DNA from: Sipunculus nudus
Lineage: Eukaryota; Annelida; Sipuncula; Golfingiida; Sipunculidae
Length of the DNA stretch: 64,000 nucleotides
Reading direction: 5' to 3'
Assembly (NCBI GenBank): GCA_026874595.1
Contig: CM049314.1
Coordinates: 4,224,729 to 4,288,728 of the forward strand
Both the position numbers and the translations under genes were made by a program. This document shows, piece after piece, positions 12,085 through 26,700 of this stretch (its first letter is position 1; every line of letters begins with the position of its first letter). The notes beneath the pieces were generated by a model. It was given only the letters and a program-made list of their open reading frames with translations, was not told where the DNA came from and searched no databases.

Positions 12085-13920
12085 AAGCCCGGAAACTTCA
12101 CGAGATTCAGTTCATGACTGCGCGAGTTATGTTGTGAACAACCACACACACGAACACACATATACACACAAACACACACATAAACGGAATAAGCGCATGG
12201 CCTCCTTGCGGAGGCAATGATAGCTTACCTTTATCTGACAGTTGATACTCTCTTGTGTCAGAGGGGCAAATGCTGTTTATATTACTCCGCACAGGGTTCA
12301 CTGAAGGAGTAGGATGACACATATCTACGCAGTTTTTCAACTAATATTTGATTGCCCAATTGCAATGAAGATGTTTCATATGTTTTCTTCATGCACTTTA
12401 TTTATATGACGGTGTGCGCCAGGATGACCAACATATTTCTGTTTTTAATGATGAGGTCAGTCAAAAATGTATAGGATAGTGAGTGGTGCAGGGCAACAAA
12501 AACGTCCAAGCACAAATATTTGAGGGTGTATACAAATTATATAGCGGGTTGGAAACAGGAGGGAGAATTTAATAAATAAAAAATTAGTATTGTTTTTGTC
12601 ATGTTGGAGGGTTGAAAGTTGTCTGTGTTTCCGGGAAAATGCTTGGCAGGCAGTGACATATGATTACTTGTTTTCCTGGAACAAAATGTCCTCGAGTTGA
12701 GCTTGAGTTTAATGTATCACATGATGCCGAACAATCGATAAACAAACTTTCCTGGAGCCGTTAGCACCTGCTCTTTATATCATTATACATAGGGCCTGGA
12801 AATACGTCCCTCTAATCTTAATCGAGCTTTACCAAAGGCCGAATGAGAACAATACTGTTAAATAGCTGTCATAAGCTATAAAACGCCTGTCCAAGGGTTG
12901 TTTACGGAGGGGGGGGGGGGGTATCCCAGATTCCCAGATTTAATCAATTAAGCATATTCTCACTTCCGATGTGTCATGTTTCTTTGAAAATCTATGAAGC
13001 TTAATTTTAGATATATTGTGTGGCCAGATAAATACACACACACGTACGGACTCGATAAAAAAAAAAATAACCCTGGATTTGTGCAGGGTTAACAATTACG
13101 ACGGCCGACCACATGATCCTCAGCGACCTTCTTCCTTGGCAGAGGTAAAACTATATAAATCCAGAGCTGAGTGCGTAAAGTACGCAAAAGTTGTTCCATT
13201 AACATGTTTACGCATTTGCTTAAAAACGAGCCAAACTCGTATATCTTCCGTCTCTCCTGGAACTAAACAGAAAGTAGCAGTGAATTGCGTAGATACATAA
13301 TTTTCGGTCTAATAGATGCCGCTTCCATTCTACACGGGGCGCCTTTAGGTCAGTGTAACCCATTTCCAGGTCCGATCAAGGTCGGCCCATTTTGTGGCGT
13401 CAAGAGGGAGCAGGCATTACATATTGTAGGGAAGCAGAGAATGTAACACATTAAATGTATGAGGTAAAATATATTGGTTCCAGATGGGGAGTGACAGGAG
13501 ACTTTTAATATTTTTTTTTCTCAGAGGTAGTCATAATTTTTTGTGCTGTTTGAGGTGATTGAATGTGTCAGTGCTTGCAGCATGTGGTGTGCACTCGGAA
13601 CTCCTCGGCCGAATTCGGATTCTGACCTTTGGATGTATCCAGGACGCTGTCATAGTGCCCATGGAAGTAGTTCGCCGGAGAAGGTCAAGGCCGCGTCAAA
13701 CGAGCATTAAAAGAGACACCCTCTTCATGTAATTGATATTACCTACTATTTTTGAGGAATATATAGCGAGAGACTCGTAGATTACGTTTACTTCATGTAT
13801 TTTTTGCACTGCGGTAATTTCGCCTAGTTTTGCTGCATAGGGATATGGGTGACGCCAGCTGTACGGTTTCTAGCGAGAACATTACTCTTGGGCTGTTTCG
13901 CTCTTCGCATTGTTGGCATG
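12085..13920. other. Intergenic sequence with one old repeat copy
   Basis: No gene recognised. It contains a poly-G run at 12,909-12,921 and, at 12,683-12,820, one copy of a repeat whose partner is at 14,873-15,010. The plus-strand frame at 13,016-13,300 has no recognisable domain. Confidence 0.4.
12683..12820 (+). repeat. Dispersed repeat, copy 1 of 2
   Basis: It shares GAGCTTGAGTTTAATG, ACATGATGCC, a CAATCGATAAACAAA block and TAGGGCCTGGAAATAC with the copy at 14,873-15,010, in the same order and orientation 2.2 kb away. Divergence is substantial, so this is an old duplication or an interspersed element. Confidence 0.6.
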
Positions 13921-13921
13921 A

Positions 13922-14525
13922 CATAATATAATAATAATTTATTCACTTAATACCGCGCCACCTTCCAACACTCAGTGTTGCTCAGGGGCGCCTTACAATA
14001 ACATGCAAAATTTGAGTTAAAATTTAAAATAAGAGATAAAAAAAAATTAAAAATTAAAGTAAAAAAAAAAAGTATGAGAGTTGACTAAGATAAGTAAAAG
14101 TCTGTAAGTAGTGAAACTGACTAGAGAAATTGTCTAATTATATGCAAAGCTAAAAAGATATGTCTTTAGTTTCTTCTTGAAAGTGTCATATGAGTCACGC
14201 ATTTTTAGGACCATAGGCAACTGATTCCATAACTTTGGTACAGCGACTGCAAATGCGCGATCTCCATAGGATCTAGTTCTGGAGGCTGGTTGCTGCAGGA
14301 GTAGTTGGCTGTTTGATCGGAGACTTCTTGATGGCACATATGGGGACACAAGCTCGGACAAATATGCAGGGGCTAGACCATTCACACATTGATAAGTTAG
14401 ACACAGAGCCTTGAAATTGACCCGATGCTTAACAGGAAGCCAGTGAAGATCTCTCAGAATTCCTGTGATGCTGTCACGCATACGCTTCCTGGACTAGAGA
14501 TGTTGTGCTGCAAGATGAAATACCT
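13922..14525 (-). mobile_element. 3' fragment of a CR1/L2-type LINE
   Basis: The minus-strand frame 14,481-14,134 encodes the C-terminal tail of a non-LTR retrotransposon ORF2. Recognisable segments are L-H-W-L-P-V-K-H-R-V-N-F-K, C-V-N-G-L-A-P-A-Y-L, Y-V-P-S-R-S-L-R-S, Y-G-D-R-A-F and P-K-L-W-N-Q-L-P. Homology can be traced slightly further 5' to about 14,525 across an in-frame stop, then is lost. The 3' end has a short AAT/TTA-rich tail at 13,922-13,945, preceded by a GGCGC-rich hairpin region. It is 5'-truncated and inactive. Confidence 0.85.
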
Positions 14526-15387
14526 TTTTACGGCGCTTATAAAAAGTATTTTAACATTTTTTTTTCTAAATGTTCAACTGTTCTTGCTTAATCAATGCTT
14601 TGAGATGAAGATTATGAGGGATAATTTAGTTAAAAAATGTGGTTGTTGTTCGCCGCACTTCCGGCGCAGAAAATACCCGTGTCGTGGGGATATCCTAGGG
14701 CCATAGAAACATCCGAGACTTATATCGAGTGTCTCGCGTGATAAGGCGAGATGTTCCGATTGTGTAGTGTGGGCATGGCAGAGCAGGTGGCGACATCTAT
14801 TGTGCACTTTAGTAAACTTCAGAAGCCGGTCTTTAGCGGAAAAACGAGATACTAAACCCCCTGTTTTTTTCTGGAATAAAATTTCAAGTGCTGATCTTGA
14901 GTTTCATGTCTAACATGATGCCAGACACTCAATAGAAACAAAAATTCAAGTGCACCCAACATGTTCACCTTATATGATAATATATAGGGTTTGGAAATAC
15001 CTCCCTCCCCCTCCCGCCTGAAGTACGACCATCATACACTTCGTGAAACCGACTATATTAAAAAATGCTTGCTGCAGTTTTGCCATCGCTCCATTTGCTA
15101 AGTCGAGATCCTATTAAAATATCAGTTTTCGTCGACAGAAACACCAGACCTGATCTTTCAATGGTTTAATGAATTATTGATAAAAAAACAGCAATGCTGC
15201 TTAATTTACACATGTATCTAGTGGTGTTCCGTTCCCTGGTCGAATAAGATTTACTGTATATCTCATAATAATGTCTGCATAGACATGCTGTCTAATGGTA
15301 TAACTACGATGCTGTATAGAATGTAACGTATACATTCCATGAATGTTTATATATGCGTTACTATTATAAGCAGGTGGGAATCATTCC
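14526..15387. other. Downstream flank of the aminopeptidase gene
   Basis: No exon is seen. The 3' untranslated region of the aminopeptidase should lie in the part nearest 15,387, but I could not place a convincing polyadenylation signal. A repeat copy occupies 14,873-15,010. Confidence 0.4.
14873..15010 (+). repeat. Dispersed repeat, copy 2 of 2
   Basis: Partner of 12,683-12,820: GATCTTGAGTTTCATG, ACATGATGCC, a CACTCAATAGAAACAAA block and TAGGGTTTGGAAATAC occur in the same order. Confidence 0.6.
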
Positions 15388-15621
15388 CTACATCAAAGTG
15401 AAAGGGGCCACTGGTTGCACGGGTTCTGGTTCCTCTGGCTGAGAAAGCTCGAGACTGATCGGCATGGCCTCCTGTAGTTGATCATTGACAACCTCCAACC
15501 AGGCTCTGACTGGCTTTTCATTCTTGCTCATCCAGTCAATGTTCTTCTGTATTTCTTGTCTGACTGATTTGAACATCTGTTTCGTTTCGTTTGTACTTAT
15601 CATGTTGGCGTAAATCTCAAA
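15388..15621 (-). CDS. Aminopeptidase exon 21: C-terminus and stop
   Basis: It encodes residues 928-1,004 and TAG at 15,388-15,390. It includes [13 protein letters not shown], the conserved E-x-x-x-x-N-x-x-W helix that closes M1 proteins, then an acidic Pro-rich tail. Acceptor CCTTTCAG. Confidence 0.92.
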   Translation of the reverse strand, partial: FEIYANMISTNETKQMFKSVRQEIQKNIDWMSKNEKPVRAWLEVVNDQLQEAMPISLELSQPEEPEPVQPVAPFTLM

Positions 15622-18198
15622 CTGAAAGGAAACAGTTTAGGTGAACTACATATCGAACATTCCACTAAAACAAACTGCGTGTGAACTTTATAAAATATGA
15701 CAATTAAACGAATGAATAATGTTTTGTCTCTACTAAATACAGGTGTTAATTCTGAACGTCAGAAACATAGCATTGTTTCGTAAAAATTAAGATGCAGTCT
15801 AACTAAGACATAATTCTGGATACTTTGGATGAATCGATCAACGTATATCTATATCAATGCTCGTAATTAACAGTATCTGATATAGATTCAATTGTGAGTT
15901 GCCGAGAAACGTGATATAATGGAAAAGATTACGGTTACGACAATATATTTATCATCTTGCAACGGTGTCTCACCTTCTTCAGGTCTTGATTCGTGGAATA
16001 ACTGTTTGTCAACAGAGACAAAAGTCTGTGAAAATAAATTAAGAAATTGTAACTTGAGTATTTTTTTCCATAAATGTGTCCTTTATTCCGGTTCTAAACA
16101 TGGTTTCACACAAATTTCATGAAGAATGATTGTCACATTAAAGAAACCGTTCGTTTTACAATAATGTTGTACATTAGCTGTGAAAGGGGGCCATGAATGG
16201 GGCTTACCCTATGAATCGATGAGCCCACTTTACTGATGACTGTTTGTATTGAGTACATTTTCCAATGATTCAGACTAGATGTGTGCGATCGTAAAACCAT
16301 TAATAGAAGTCTCCCCAAACCTGAGCAATGATGGGGGTTGGCTTTTAAGTGTACAACCTTCGGATCAAGGTCAAGGTCAATAATATATATACGAGGCAAA
16401 TCTGTGGCTAAGGAGAAATAATTTGTCCAAATTTCAGCTTTTGGAAACCAGCCATATTGGTGATCCAGTGCAAGCGGAAAATGGAAAAAGAATGAAAGAA
16501 AAGGGATTGAAATCGACTTTTTGCCGTCCGTGAGGGACATTAGTAGGTCAACCTACAAATGGTTTTGCCCAAATAGAATGTAAAAAAAAACTCATCAACC
16601 TCCATAAACTCTCTGTCTCTGTCTCCATAAACTCTCTGGCGGGGAGGGTTAATAAACACGGCTTAGAAACATTGACAGCTAATATATATGTTACTTATGT
16701 TTGTGGCATTCGATTACGTAATATCTGTACAACCTTTTCCAACAAAGAACCATTACTTTTAATTTTATTGAGATAGCTCCAGTAATATCAAATTTTAAAA
16801 GATCACACATATGGTGATGCATTCAATTTTAGTTTCATCACTGATTGATAGATCTGTTATTTTACATACCGGGTGGACGGTTTGATGCTTTTCGTCAGGA
16901 GTAGATCCCAGACCAGACTTGCACCGACAGGGTTCGTGGCAATATATGCCATAACTTCACCGTCTCCTGTCTCTACAGCTTTATCTAAACCACTGGGTAA
17001 TGAATACATGCGTTACATTAGTTATACAAGAGAAAACATCGGTTTTCCTTCGAGCTAACTTCGTAACCTAAGGTGCTGCATTTTGCTCTAAAAGCGACAG
17101 CCCTTGGTTCAGAAAGAAGTGACGACACCTATGTCATGATTTATGTTTCTCTACGGGATAATAATAAATTTAATAAATTGTGTCACATACTGATAAATTG
17201 ACAGTTCAAATATGACGAGATTTCTAAAGTGGACGTTTTAAAGGGACACATAATATAATTTTTTTTTTACTTTTTTTTTATTTATTGAGAAGGTGATATA
17301 AGAAAAGAAAACATGAATGTTTTAGGAGCATCTGACCTTTGAAGTATCCATGGCTGCTTGGAGCAGGTCAGAGCATTTCCAAGAACGCTCTTTTCGCTGC
17401 CGATGTAACCGTTGTATTTTTTCTCGTACATCTTGTATGCGAACTCCCACTCCGCCCGCCCACCTGTTCTTATCGCGGTACAGTACACCACTTTCCGTAT
17501 ACCGGGGTGTATTCTTGAATAAATAAAAATATCACACGCGTATGAAACGATGTTACCTCTCAGTTCATTAACATTAAAATGTAAGGCAGTGACAATTGAT
17601 AGTACATAATAAAAGACATCCCAGAACGATTCAAGAAAGTAGGGGTTTTACAGGTTTGATGGTTTGAACCGGGAAGTTTGGTTCGTTCGTCAGCACCTCC
17701 TGGGTTTAAAATATAAAGTGTGCTCTTAATCCAATTTGCTCCACACTCTAATGATACTGAGTACGTTTCTACTTTTCTTTTATTATTTTTTTTCCGAATG
17801 ACAATATCAGAAGCTGTAACACTCACTCGATCATGACGTCATATTTATCAAGAAACAAATAAAGAGGTTTATTATTTTTTTTCTATCAAAATATTTTGCT
17901 TGTCTTTGACTTCATTGGACAGCTCCTAAGAGAAATCTTACAGTCAGTTTTTTTTATTAATGCTACAATAAATTAAACCCGGTCAGCATAAAATTAGGGC
18001 TCAGTTTCCGAGACGTTGGTCTAGTAAAGTAATTCATAGCGGAGAGTGTTTGGCCATAATTTTGTAACGTGTGTACATACACAGAGTTTAATATTTCAAT
18101 AAGAAATCTAAAATAAAGTCGATGCACTATCATATTTTCATTTATAATATTAATAAAACGCTACTAGTGGCAATAGATTATTCATAGGAATACATGAC

Positions 18199-18262
<64 letters not shown>

Positions 18263-18952
18263 AACAAAAACAATGTTAAAAATTCATACCAGACACAATT
18301 TTACCGTTAACCCTCCCTATGTGTCGCATTATTTACCCATAGGGTCATAAAGGTGGCTTTTAATCTGTGACTTAAACAAAAGTTAGAATTTAGAGCTGCA
18401 TAAATGCAGATATACTACTGCATACTTTAATTTTTAACTCCACAAATAAGGGTGAAAATACACCCACCTTGCAAAAACAAAAGCAAGACTTAGTAACTGT
18501 CTTAAATACTGACTACGTTCAACTCTAAATATTTAACCAATATTTCCGAAACGGTATCAAAATATATCTTTCTGTAAGGTACATGTCTTTTATCCATGCG
18601 CACAAACTAAATGTATTATATTGGCAAACAAACACTTGTTAACAGTTTAAAGTAAATACTTACGGATTGTCACCGGGATTATCCATCCACTTCTTGTAGT
18701 ACTCTCTCGCTTTATCAATACACGGTCCGTAACCACCAGAACAAGCCTTATCTAAAATCCTGGCACGAAGATTTCTGGAATCAGAAAATGATTTTTTTAA
18801 TATGCTACAAAAACTTTGTACGTTTGTTCAGCCAATGGCTGTACACTCGCACTGTGTACGGTCTGATATATTTACTTTGTGCACTGGACATAATGGACAG
18901 GACCAAAAACAGGGCTAAGTTGTTTGTATTTGGACGATCCTTGTAGAACAAT

Positions 18953-19038
<86 letters not shown>

Positions 19039-20716
19039 TGAAACCTCCATAATGCGGACAAAGCCAACCAACCCTCCTTATAGAGTTGCATACTATGTAT
19101 CATATCGCAAATAAAGAGAAGGAAATAAACGGGAGTGTTAATAACTACCCATTGTACAGAGATGCCCATTTGTTGGAGGTGCCAAACAGCAGAGGTTCCA
19201 CTGTATATATGTCATAATTTAACATTGCAAAGATTTGTTATTGTTTACGCGGTCCAGGGGTTGTCGTCTGACGCCTCCCATCCGACGTGGCCGTAAACAT
19301 TGGTTACCACACGACTCATCTGATATTGCTGAAAGTTAGGAATTGTACAGATTGTTAGGTAGTCATGCCCGTTCCTTGTATTAGATATCACAGGAAAGCT
19401 ATATATTATATTGTTGTTTTTTGTATTGTTGGATTTTAACATCTGAATATTTAAATAAAAATATCTGCCTATCGTATCAGTCAGACAATCCTATCGGTGT
19501 GCTTACAATATGTGTAGTATCAACAGTAACAGGCGGAAGACGTTCTGTTGTAGAAGAAATATATTTATCGAAATTCTTACGTGCCAGGCCTCATAGGTTT
19601 CGGTATTGTAGAACATCCGTTCGTAGAAACGAAATCTACCCAGACCCATTAGCCAGGGTAACCAGGCGGTTTCATTAACCAGGTATTGGGTTACCCTCAA
19701 GATGTCCGTGTCTGATCGTTCACCATTCCTGGGATACAAAGACGAATAATTTAGTCAGTCATCACAAGAGGTCGCACCATTACACCCTGACACGCTGGGA
19801 AACGTGAACTGACATCGTGAATTTACCCGGGATCACAACCACGCTATTACGCTATCCTTGGCATGACAACGATGGTATATGGTATTAAATTCAATGTTGC
19901 AGTTCAAGTATCTAACACTTAAATGGAATTAAAAACTTCACCACAAAAAAATTGTCGGGATCACAGAAGAGTTAGAATTACACTCGTCGCTCCTCCTTGC
20001 TAAACTACATGTAAGCCAACGTCGAAGCTACGACTATCATCGCGTACTTTATAATGGCAGGGATGTCAACATTCAACAGTTTCTATACTAAGTGCACTAG
20101 AAACCGGTAGTTATTTAAACGTGCGGTTACTGTGTAAAAATGTGTCAGTGATCTAGGTTATATATATATATATATATATCGAAGAAATAGGTTCTATAGC
20201 CAGCAACCGATATAAATGGTAAAAATGCTATGTAGTCACAAGAGAAATCATACTTTTGACTGTTGGGTGTCAGTATCTATTTGTGCTTACACATCTTATA
20301 GTTACGTCCAAGATGAACCACCCAAATGTACTTCAGAATAAACAACACCATGTATTATTGTGAAGACCTTTGTCTTATGAATTTGCAAAATACTGACTTG
20401 ATAGTGTCACGAGCTTTTTTGGCGGATCTTCCTTTGCCAAGACAGCAAAAAGTTATAACGATGATTAAGATAATAAAGATAGCGATATAACTGCTTATTA
20501 ATATAAAAATATGTAACATACCTTGTAAACGTGACAATATCCTGAATGAGTTGTCCTCTGTTGTATTCAGGGATCAGCTATACAGGTAAATTAACATAAA
20601 TATATGCAAAGATAATTTCTTATTTATTCTATGAATCCTTATTTTATAAATAGAAACAAATTGTAATAACGAAAATTTAAAATGAAAAAAAATGATCCGG
20701 CGGATGAACAATTACG

Positions 20717-20784
<68 letters not shown>

Positions 20785-23700
20785 GCGGGTCTTCGGGGAG
20801 GGCCTTGGATGAATAGCTTTGTTTGATAAATATCATTTAGGACCTCCCACCTCGTGGTCAGTGTTTAGCTGATCAATAATCCTGGCTAACGTCTCGTCGT
20901 CGTAGTCCACCCGATAGTACCCGTGACTCTCAAAATTACCAAGGATAAAACTATTTCCAAGACCATCCAACACTGAAAAAGAAATGACAATATTTCTTCG
21001 AATACATGATTAAATGAAAAATACAGTTCATCCGTAGCTCCGTGTTTAAACGATGTCACCTATTTAATAATCGTTGTTTCTTCGTTTTTAATCTCCGAAA
21101 TATTTTAAGTTTTAGATAGCTTACACTTTGATCTTCGTTTTTTATTATTCCTGACCGTCTGCCTGGATTCACAAATTCTTATATGTGATATGTTTGTAAA
21201 TCAGGATTCATTTATTAGGGATTGGTAACTTGATTTAGTATAAATATATGCCAATTCAGAAGCAGATCCAGGGGGAGGGGTCCGGACCCCCTTTTCCAGC
21301 CGGCGCAGCCTTTTTTAAGGGTTTCAGACCATTTTCGCGGGCTGGACGCCTCTTTTCCAGACTCGGCGATCTTTTTTCAGGTTTGTCATTAGTCCTTCAA
21401 TGATGGACCCCCCTTTTCCTAAATCCTGGATTCGCCCCTGCAATTTTATAACATTGTGATTGTGTACTAGTTTTCCTGCGATACGTACAATAACACAACA
21501 AGATCAGTATTACCTGCCTCTTTATCATGGAGCCATTGAAATGTGTACTGCTTGGCTCTCAGTTGAGGGGGTTCTGAGTATGTAAAGGGGATGTGCCATG
21601 TCTGCCTGTATAAACAGGAAAATATCCACATGTAATACCAGTATGTTTCATACGGACAAAATAACGACATAGCTTGACAAACGGCGACCCTCTTGTATAC
21701 AACCAAGATTGAACATATATGCAAATTTAAAAAAAACTACAACAATCATTTGATCCAAGTTAATCTTGAGGATTATCAGCGTTGCTTGTCTCTTGTGTCA
21801 GTTTTCCATGCTCATCGGTATCAACAAAAAAGGCTGTCAGGTCCTATACAACTTTAAAGAAACCTTATTTCCTGTCTTATGTGAAGTATTAGTGTAATTT
21901 CTGGCTTGATTGGCATATATATTACCGATATGTAGGTAATTCTCGCTGAGGAAGGTTTATTTTAATGCCTCTGTGATGGATAAATGAGCTTGTTTATCTA
22001 CAAGCTCTATGTAAACACAGTGTAAATGAATCAGAAAATAAACAAACAAGTAACCTTCAGTGGGTGGTGGCATATATGGGGAAGTATTTTTGCTAGAATG
22101 TTCTATGTACACTGATTTTCGTGATAAATATTTGCCAATAATATACCATTAACCTAATGAATATAATTTTAGATAATTGCTTAATATGGATGAAATGTTT
22201 CAGATACTTCATTTGGCAGCTTACATTTTTCATGCTTTCAAGAAGAGATTAGTGTATTCTGGTGTGTGATTGCACGTCATAATAATCATGTAATGTTAAA
22301 TAGAAATTCGTATATATGCTCACTATTTTATATATTTAAGAAGTTTGTTATTTAAATGTCTTTCATTCCTTTATTTATTATTTTTTTACTTTGTAATTAT
22401 TTGACGTTCCTTCATATCTTTGAGTACTATTGATGTATTATTCTTGTAGGAACTTTGGGCCCGAAGCCTTTTTCTTGAATAAACACTTATTCTGCTCTAT
22501 TCTATGGGGAAGTTGAAAAGTCACTAGTTGCTTAACGTCATTTTCACAGCTCTGGCTCATCTGACTTGCCACAAGATGTTTGTGTTGAGTGTTTTGTTTG
22601 ATAATTCTGGCGGGACCCCCGAATGTTATAAACATGTGGTTATAAACAAAACAAACACCTAGTGTACCGTGGGATCGGCGTTTTCTCTCTCGACTATTTT
22701 TATAAAAGGGTTTTTATAAAGGGGAATTATTTTAGTTGAGAGGCCTTCATATATCGGAATAGGCCCATTAAAAATGTATGTTTCAGATACTGAAAAACGC
22801 ACCAGTTACCACCAGTAGCCGACTTACCCTGGTGTAGTTTGTCCCTCTGAGCCGAACAGGAAGCGTTTCTGTGATATACGGTATTTTCCTCCTCCTAATC
22901 TAGAGATCTTAACCACGGGGACGCCCGGTTGGTCTATCCATGACGTCATAATGCCTGATATGTTTGTGAGAGATTGGTCCCACGTAACCTTATTTTCTAG
23001 TCTCGCTTGCTGAAACAGTGATAACCTTTCTTTAAGATCATTATAACATAAATGCTTCTCTTTTTCAATAATCGGGGTTTTCAATAAAGAAATATGGAGC
23101 AGCCGTGACGCCCTGAGATTTTACGGCGTTCGACGTATAGGGAATATGTGTCAAATTTGGAAGGTTAAAATCAAAGTGAATTAATGTTCTAAAATATATA
23201 ACGTTATTGTCGCATCTTTATACTTTTGTATACCGCACCAAAACGGCATTTCGAGCATCAGGGACTCTCTGAAAGCCTTGAATAATTATATTGAGTTATG
23301 AACACACAACATGTATGAAGTTAAACTGCACAAATCCAAATGTTTTGTTATTTTGAGTAACCTGATCTATTTTGATAACATTCTTGAACTTAAACTTACA
23401 TTTTCCAGTGCGTTGTAGAAGTCATAATACTTCACAGTTTGATACATGTGGTCTCGGAGATATTGCTGAAAAAGACAAAATGACAGCCAGTTTACATCAC
23501 ACGGACAGCTGTTCTTCATCGTTTTGTAGAGACTCACAAAAAATATATATGTAACCATAGCCGTGTCCCTATCTGTAACCTTGCACGTTACCAGGTGCAG
23601 ATTTATTGGACAGATATGAGTGTACACACCAAAGTCTGGATTTCCTGCTCAATTAATTTTAACTTGTTCAGAAAAAGGAATAGTATTCATTGGACCAACC

Positions 23701-26700
23701 TGCATAGCTCTTCTGAAAGTTTCATTGCTCAAGAAGAAGTTTACCATCCTGATAACGGCGGCACCCTGAAATATTAGGATAAATTAGGAGGTTTTCGATA
23801 TTATAGCTTTAAAACTCGAAAGCTGTTATTCTTTAATGAAGAAATAAGAAATATCATTCAAGTATCTCCTTGGTTAAGAAATACAGAACCACAGGCCTTT
23901 CATGTCAAGGTGTTTTGTTAATTTTTCTTTAAAACTTACGTTTTATATATTTAAAACTACACACGTCTCGAAACATTTTACATATATTATTGTTCTGATT
24001 TATTTATTTATATTATATTATATAATTATATATTATAAATAAATGGATATCACACGCAAGCCATCCTATAGCAAGCCTTAATATCATAGTGGTGGCTACA
24101 ACCTTGAATATTTACGCCCCCTCTTTTGAATGAACCGTTTAAATGAATATTATCATCTGACAAATACGATATTTAATTAAACGGGATCGACTATACAGAG
24201 TGACAGAGCCTAATCTTCCACAAGTCCCTGGTTAAAATGACAACAGTTATAAAACCCTTCAAATGCAACATGAGGTAAAAATGAGTACATGTTGTAATCA
24301 TGTAGTAAAGCATATGTCACTTCTCAGATAATTACACTTAACTACATTCTAAATGTCACGTGTTTGCTATTAGTCCACAGGATATCAATTGCTTGAGGCG
24401 TTTCTTAAATGCATATAGTATTGTTGGTAGACTATTCTAGCATCTGGGACCTATGGCACCGATTGTTTAAACATTTATAAACCGACAAGGGTGTGACGTA
24501 TTTGCGTTGTTCTTCTAACATGTCAATATAGTATTAATTAAGCTGTGTTTCAATGTGTACGTATATGCGAAATTCTCGAAAAAATGCTCATATGATTTTG
24601 TAAGTGGGATGTTTCCATGTGTTCGTTAGCGTATATGGATATGTGCATATGTGCGTATATATGCGTGAAAAATCGCTCCTGTGGCAATCGTCACGCAGAG
24701 TCCGTGTGAACTCGGGGAATCGTGGTAAAATAACGTCACTAACTGTTTTATTTTAGGGAGTCCTGCTGGATTCACTGAACAAATCTGCACGTTTGAAGGT
24801 TCACACGCACATGGAGAGATCCCTATTTCTTTCATGCTCATAAGCCTATACCCGCACATGGAAACACAGCATTATTCTAAAGCCACTTCGTTGATAATAC
24901 GCTTGCGTATGCTTTGAAATTTCTGCATCCTGTTACAATTTTAGTTGTATACCCCCTTGTATACCCCCTTATAGTCATACCATAGTCTGATCACGTGAAC
25001 AGTGACTGTGTAGTGTATACCTGCTGCTTACTTTGAGGTATGTGATGGTACTAAATACTCTGTCTATGTCATCATGGTGCTCCAGGTTAACCAGACGGAT
25101 GGGAAGGCTGTTGGAATAACTATCCACTTCCATGGCATACAGCGTCAAATGCATCGACCTGACTACCTGTCAAAAGATAAACAAGATGGTTAGTTAATCT
25201 GAGCCACCTGTCAAAAGATATACAAGAGGATGAGCTATTCTGGGCCACCTGTCAAAAGATATACACGAGGGTGAGCTATTCTGGGCCACCTGTCAAAAGA
25301 TATACAAGAGGATGAGCTATTCTGGGCTACCTGTCAAAAGATATACAAGAGGATGAGCTATTCTGGGCTACCTGTCAAAAGATATACAAGAGGATGAGCT
25401 ATTCTGATCCACCTGTCAAAAGATATACAAGAGGATGAGCTATTCTGGGCCACCTGTCAAAAGATATACAAGAGGATGAGCTATTCTGGGCTACCTGTCA
25501 AAAGATATACAAGAGGATGAGCTATTCTGGGCTACCTGTCAAAAGATATACAAGAGGATGAGCTATTCTGGGCCACCTGTCAAAAGATATACAAGAGAAT
25601 GAGCTATTCTGGGCTACCTGTCAAAAGATATACAAGAGAATGAGCTATTCTGGGCTACCTGTCAAAAGATATACAAGAGAATGAGCTATTCTGGGCCACC
25701 TGTCAAAAGATATACAAGAGGGTGAGCTATTCTGGGCCACCTGTCAAAAGATATACAAGAGGGTGAGCTATTCTGGGCTACCTGTCAAAAGATATACACG
25801 AGGGTGAGCTATTCTGGGCCACCTGTCAAAAGATATACAAGAGGATGAGCTATTCTGGGCTACCTGTCAAAAGATATACAAGAGGATGAGCTATTCTGGG
25901 CTACCTGTCAAAAGATATACAAGAGGATGAGCTATTCTGATCCACCTGTCAAAAGATATACAAGAGGATGAGCTATTCTGGGCCACCTGTCAAAAGATAT
26001 ACAAGAGGATGAGCTATTCTGGGCTACCTGTCAAAAGATATACAAGAGGATGAGCTATTCTGGGCTACCTGTCAAAAGATATACAAGAGGATGAGCTATT
26101 CTGGGCCACCTGTCAAAAGATATACAAGAGAATGAGCTATTCTGGGCTACCTGTCAAAAGATATACAAGAGAATGAGCTATTCTGGGCTACCTGTCAAAA
26201 GATATACAAGAGAATGAGCTATTCTGGGCCACCTGTCAAAAGATATACAAGAGGGTGAGCTATTCTGGGCCACCTGTCAAAAGATATACAAGAGGGTGAG
26301 CTATTCTGGGCTACCTGTCAAAGATATACAAGATGGTGAGCTATTCTGGGCCACCTGTCAAAAGATATACAAGAGAATGAGCTATTCTGGGCTACCTGTC
26401 AAAAGATATACAAGATGGTGAGCTATTCTGGGCTACCTGTCAAAAGATATACAAGATGGTGAGCTATTCTGGGCCACCTGTCAAAAGATATACAAGAGGA
26501 TGAGCTATTCTGGGCTACCTGTCAAAAGATATACAAGAGGGTGAGCTATTCTGGGCCACCTGTCAAAAGATATACAAGAGAATGAGCTATTCTGGGCTAC
26601 CTGTCAAAAGATATACAAGATGGTGAGCTATTCTGGGCCACCTGTCAAAAGATATACAAGATGGTGAGCTATTCTGGGCCACCTGTCAAAAGATATACAA

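Noticed and set aside
9075-12179. Open frames of about 1,020 and 850 residues on opposite strands
   Set aside because: They are a by-product of a stop-free 27-bp unit; they open on both strands at once and have no domain, splice context or initiation evidence.
16133-16540. 135-residue minus-strand frame in intron 19
   Set aside because: It overlaps a probable dispersed repeat and lies between two exons whose phases match without it.
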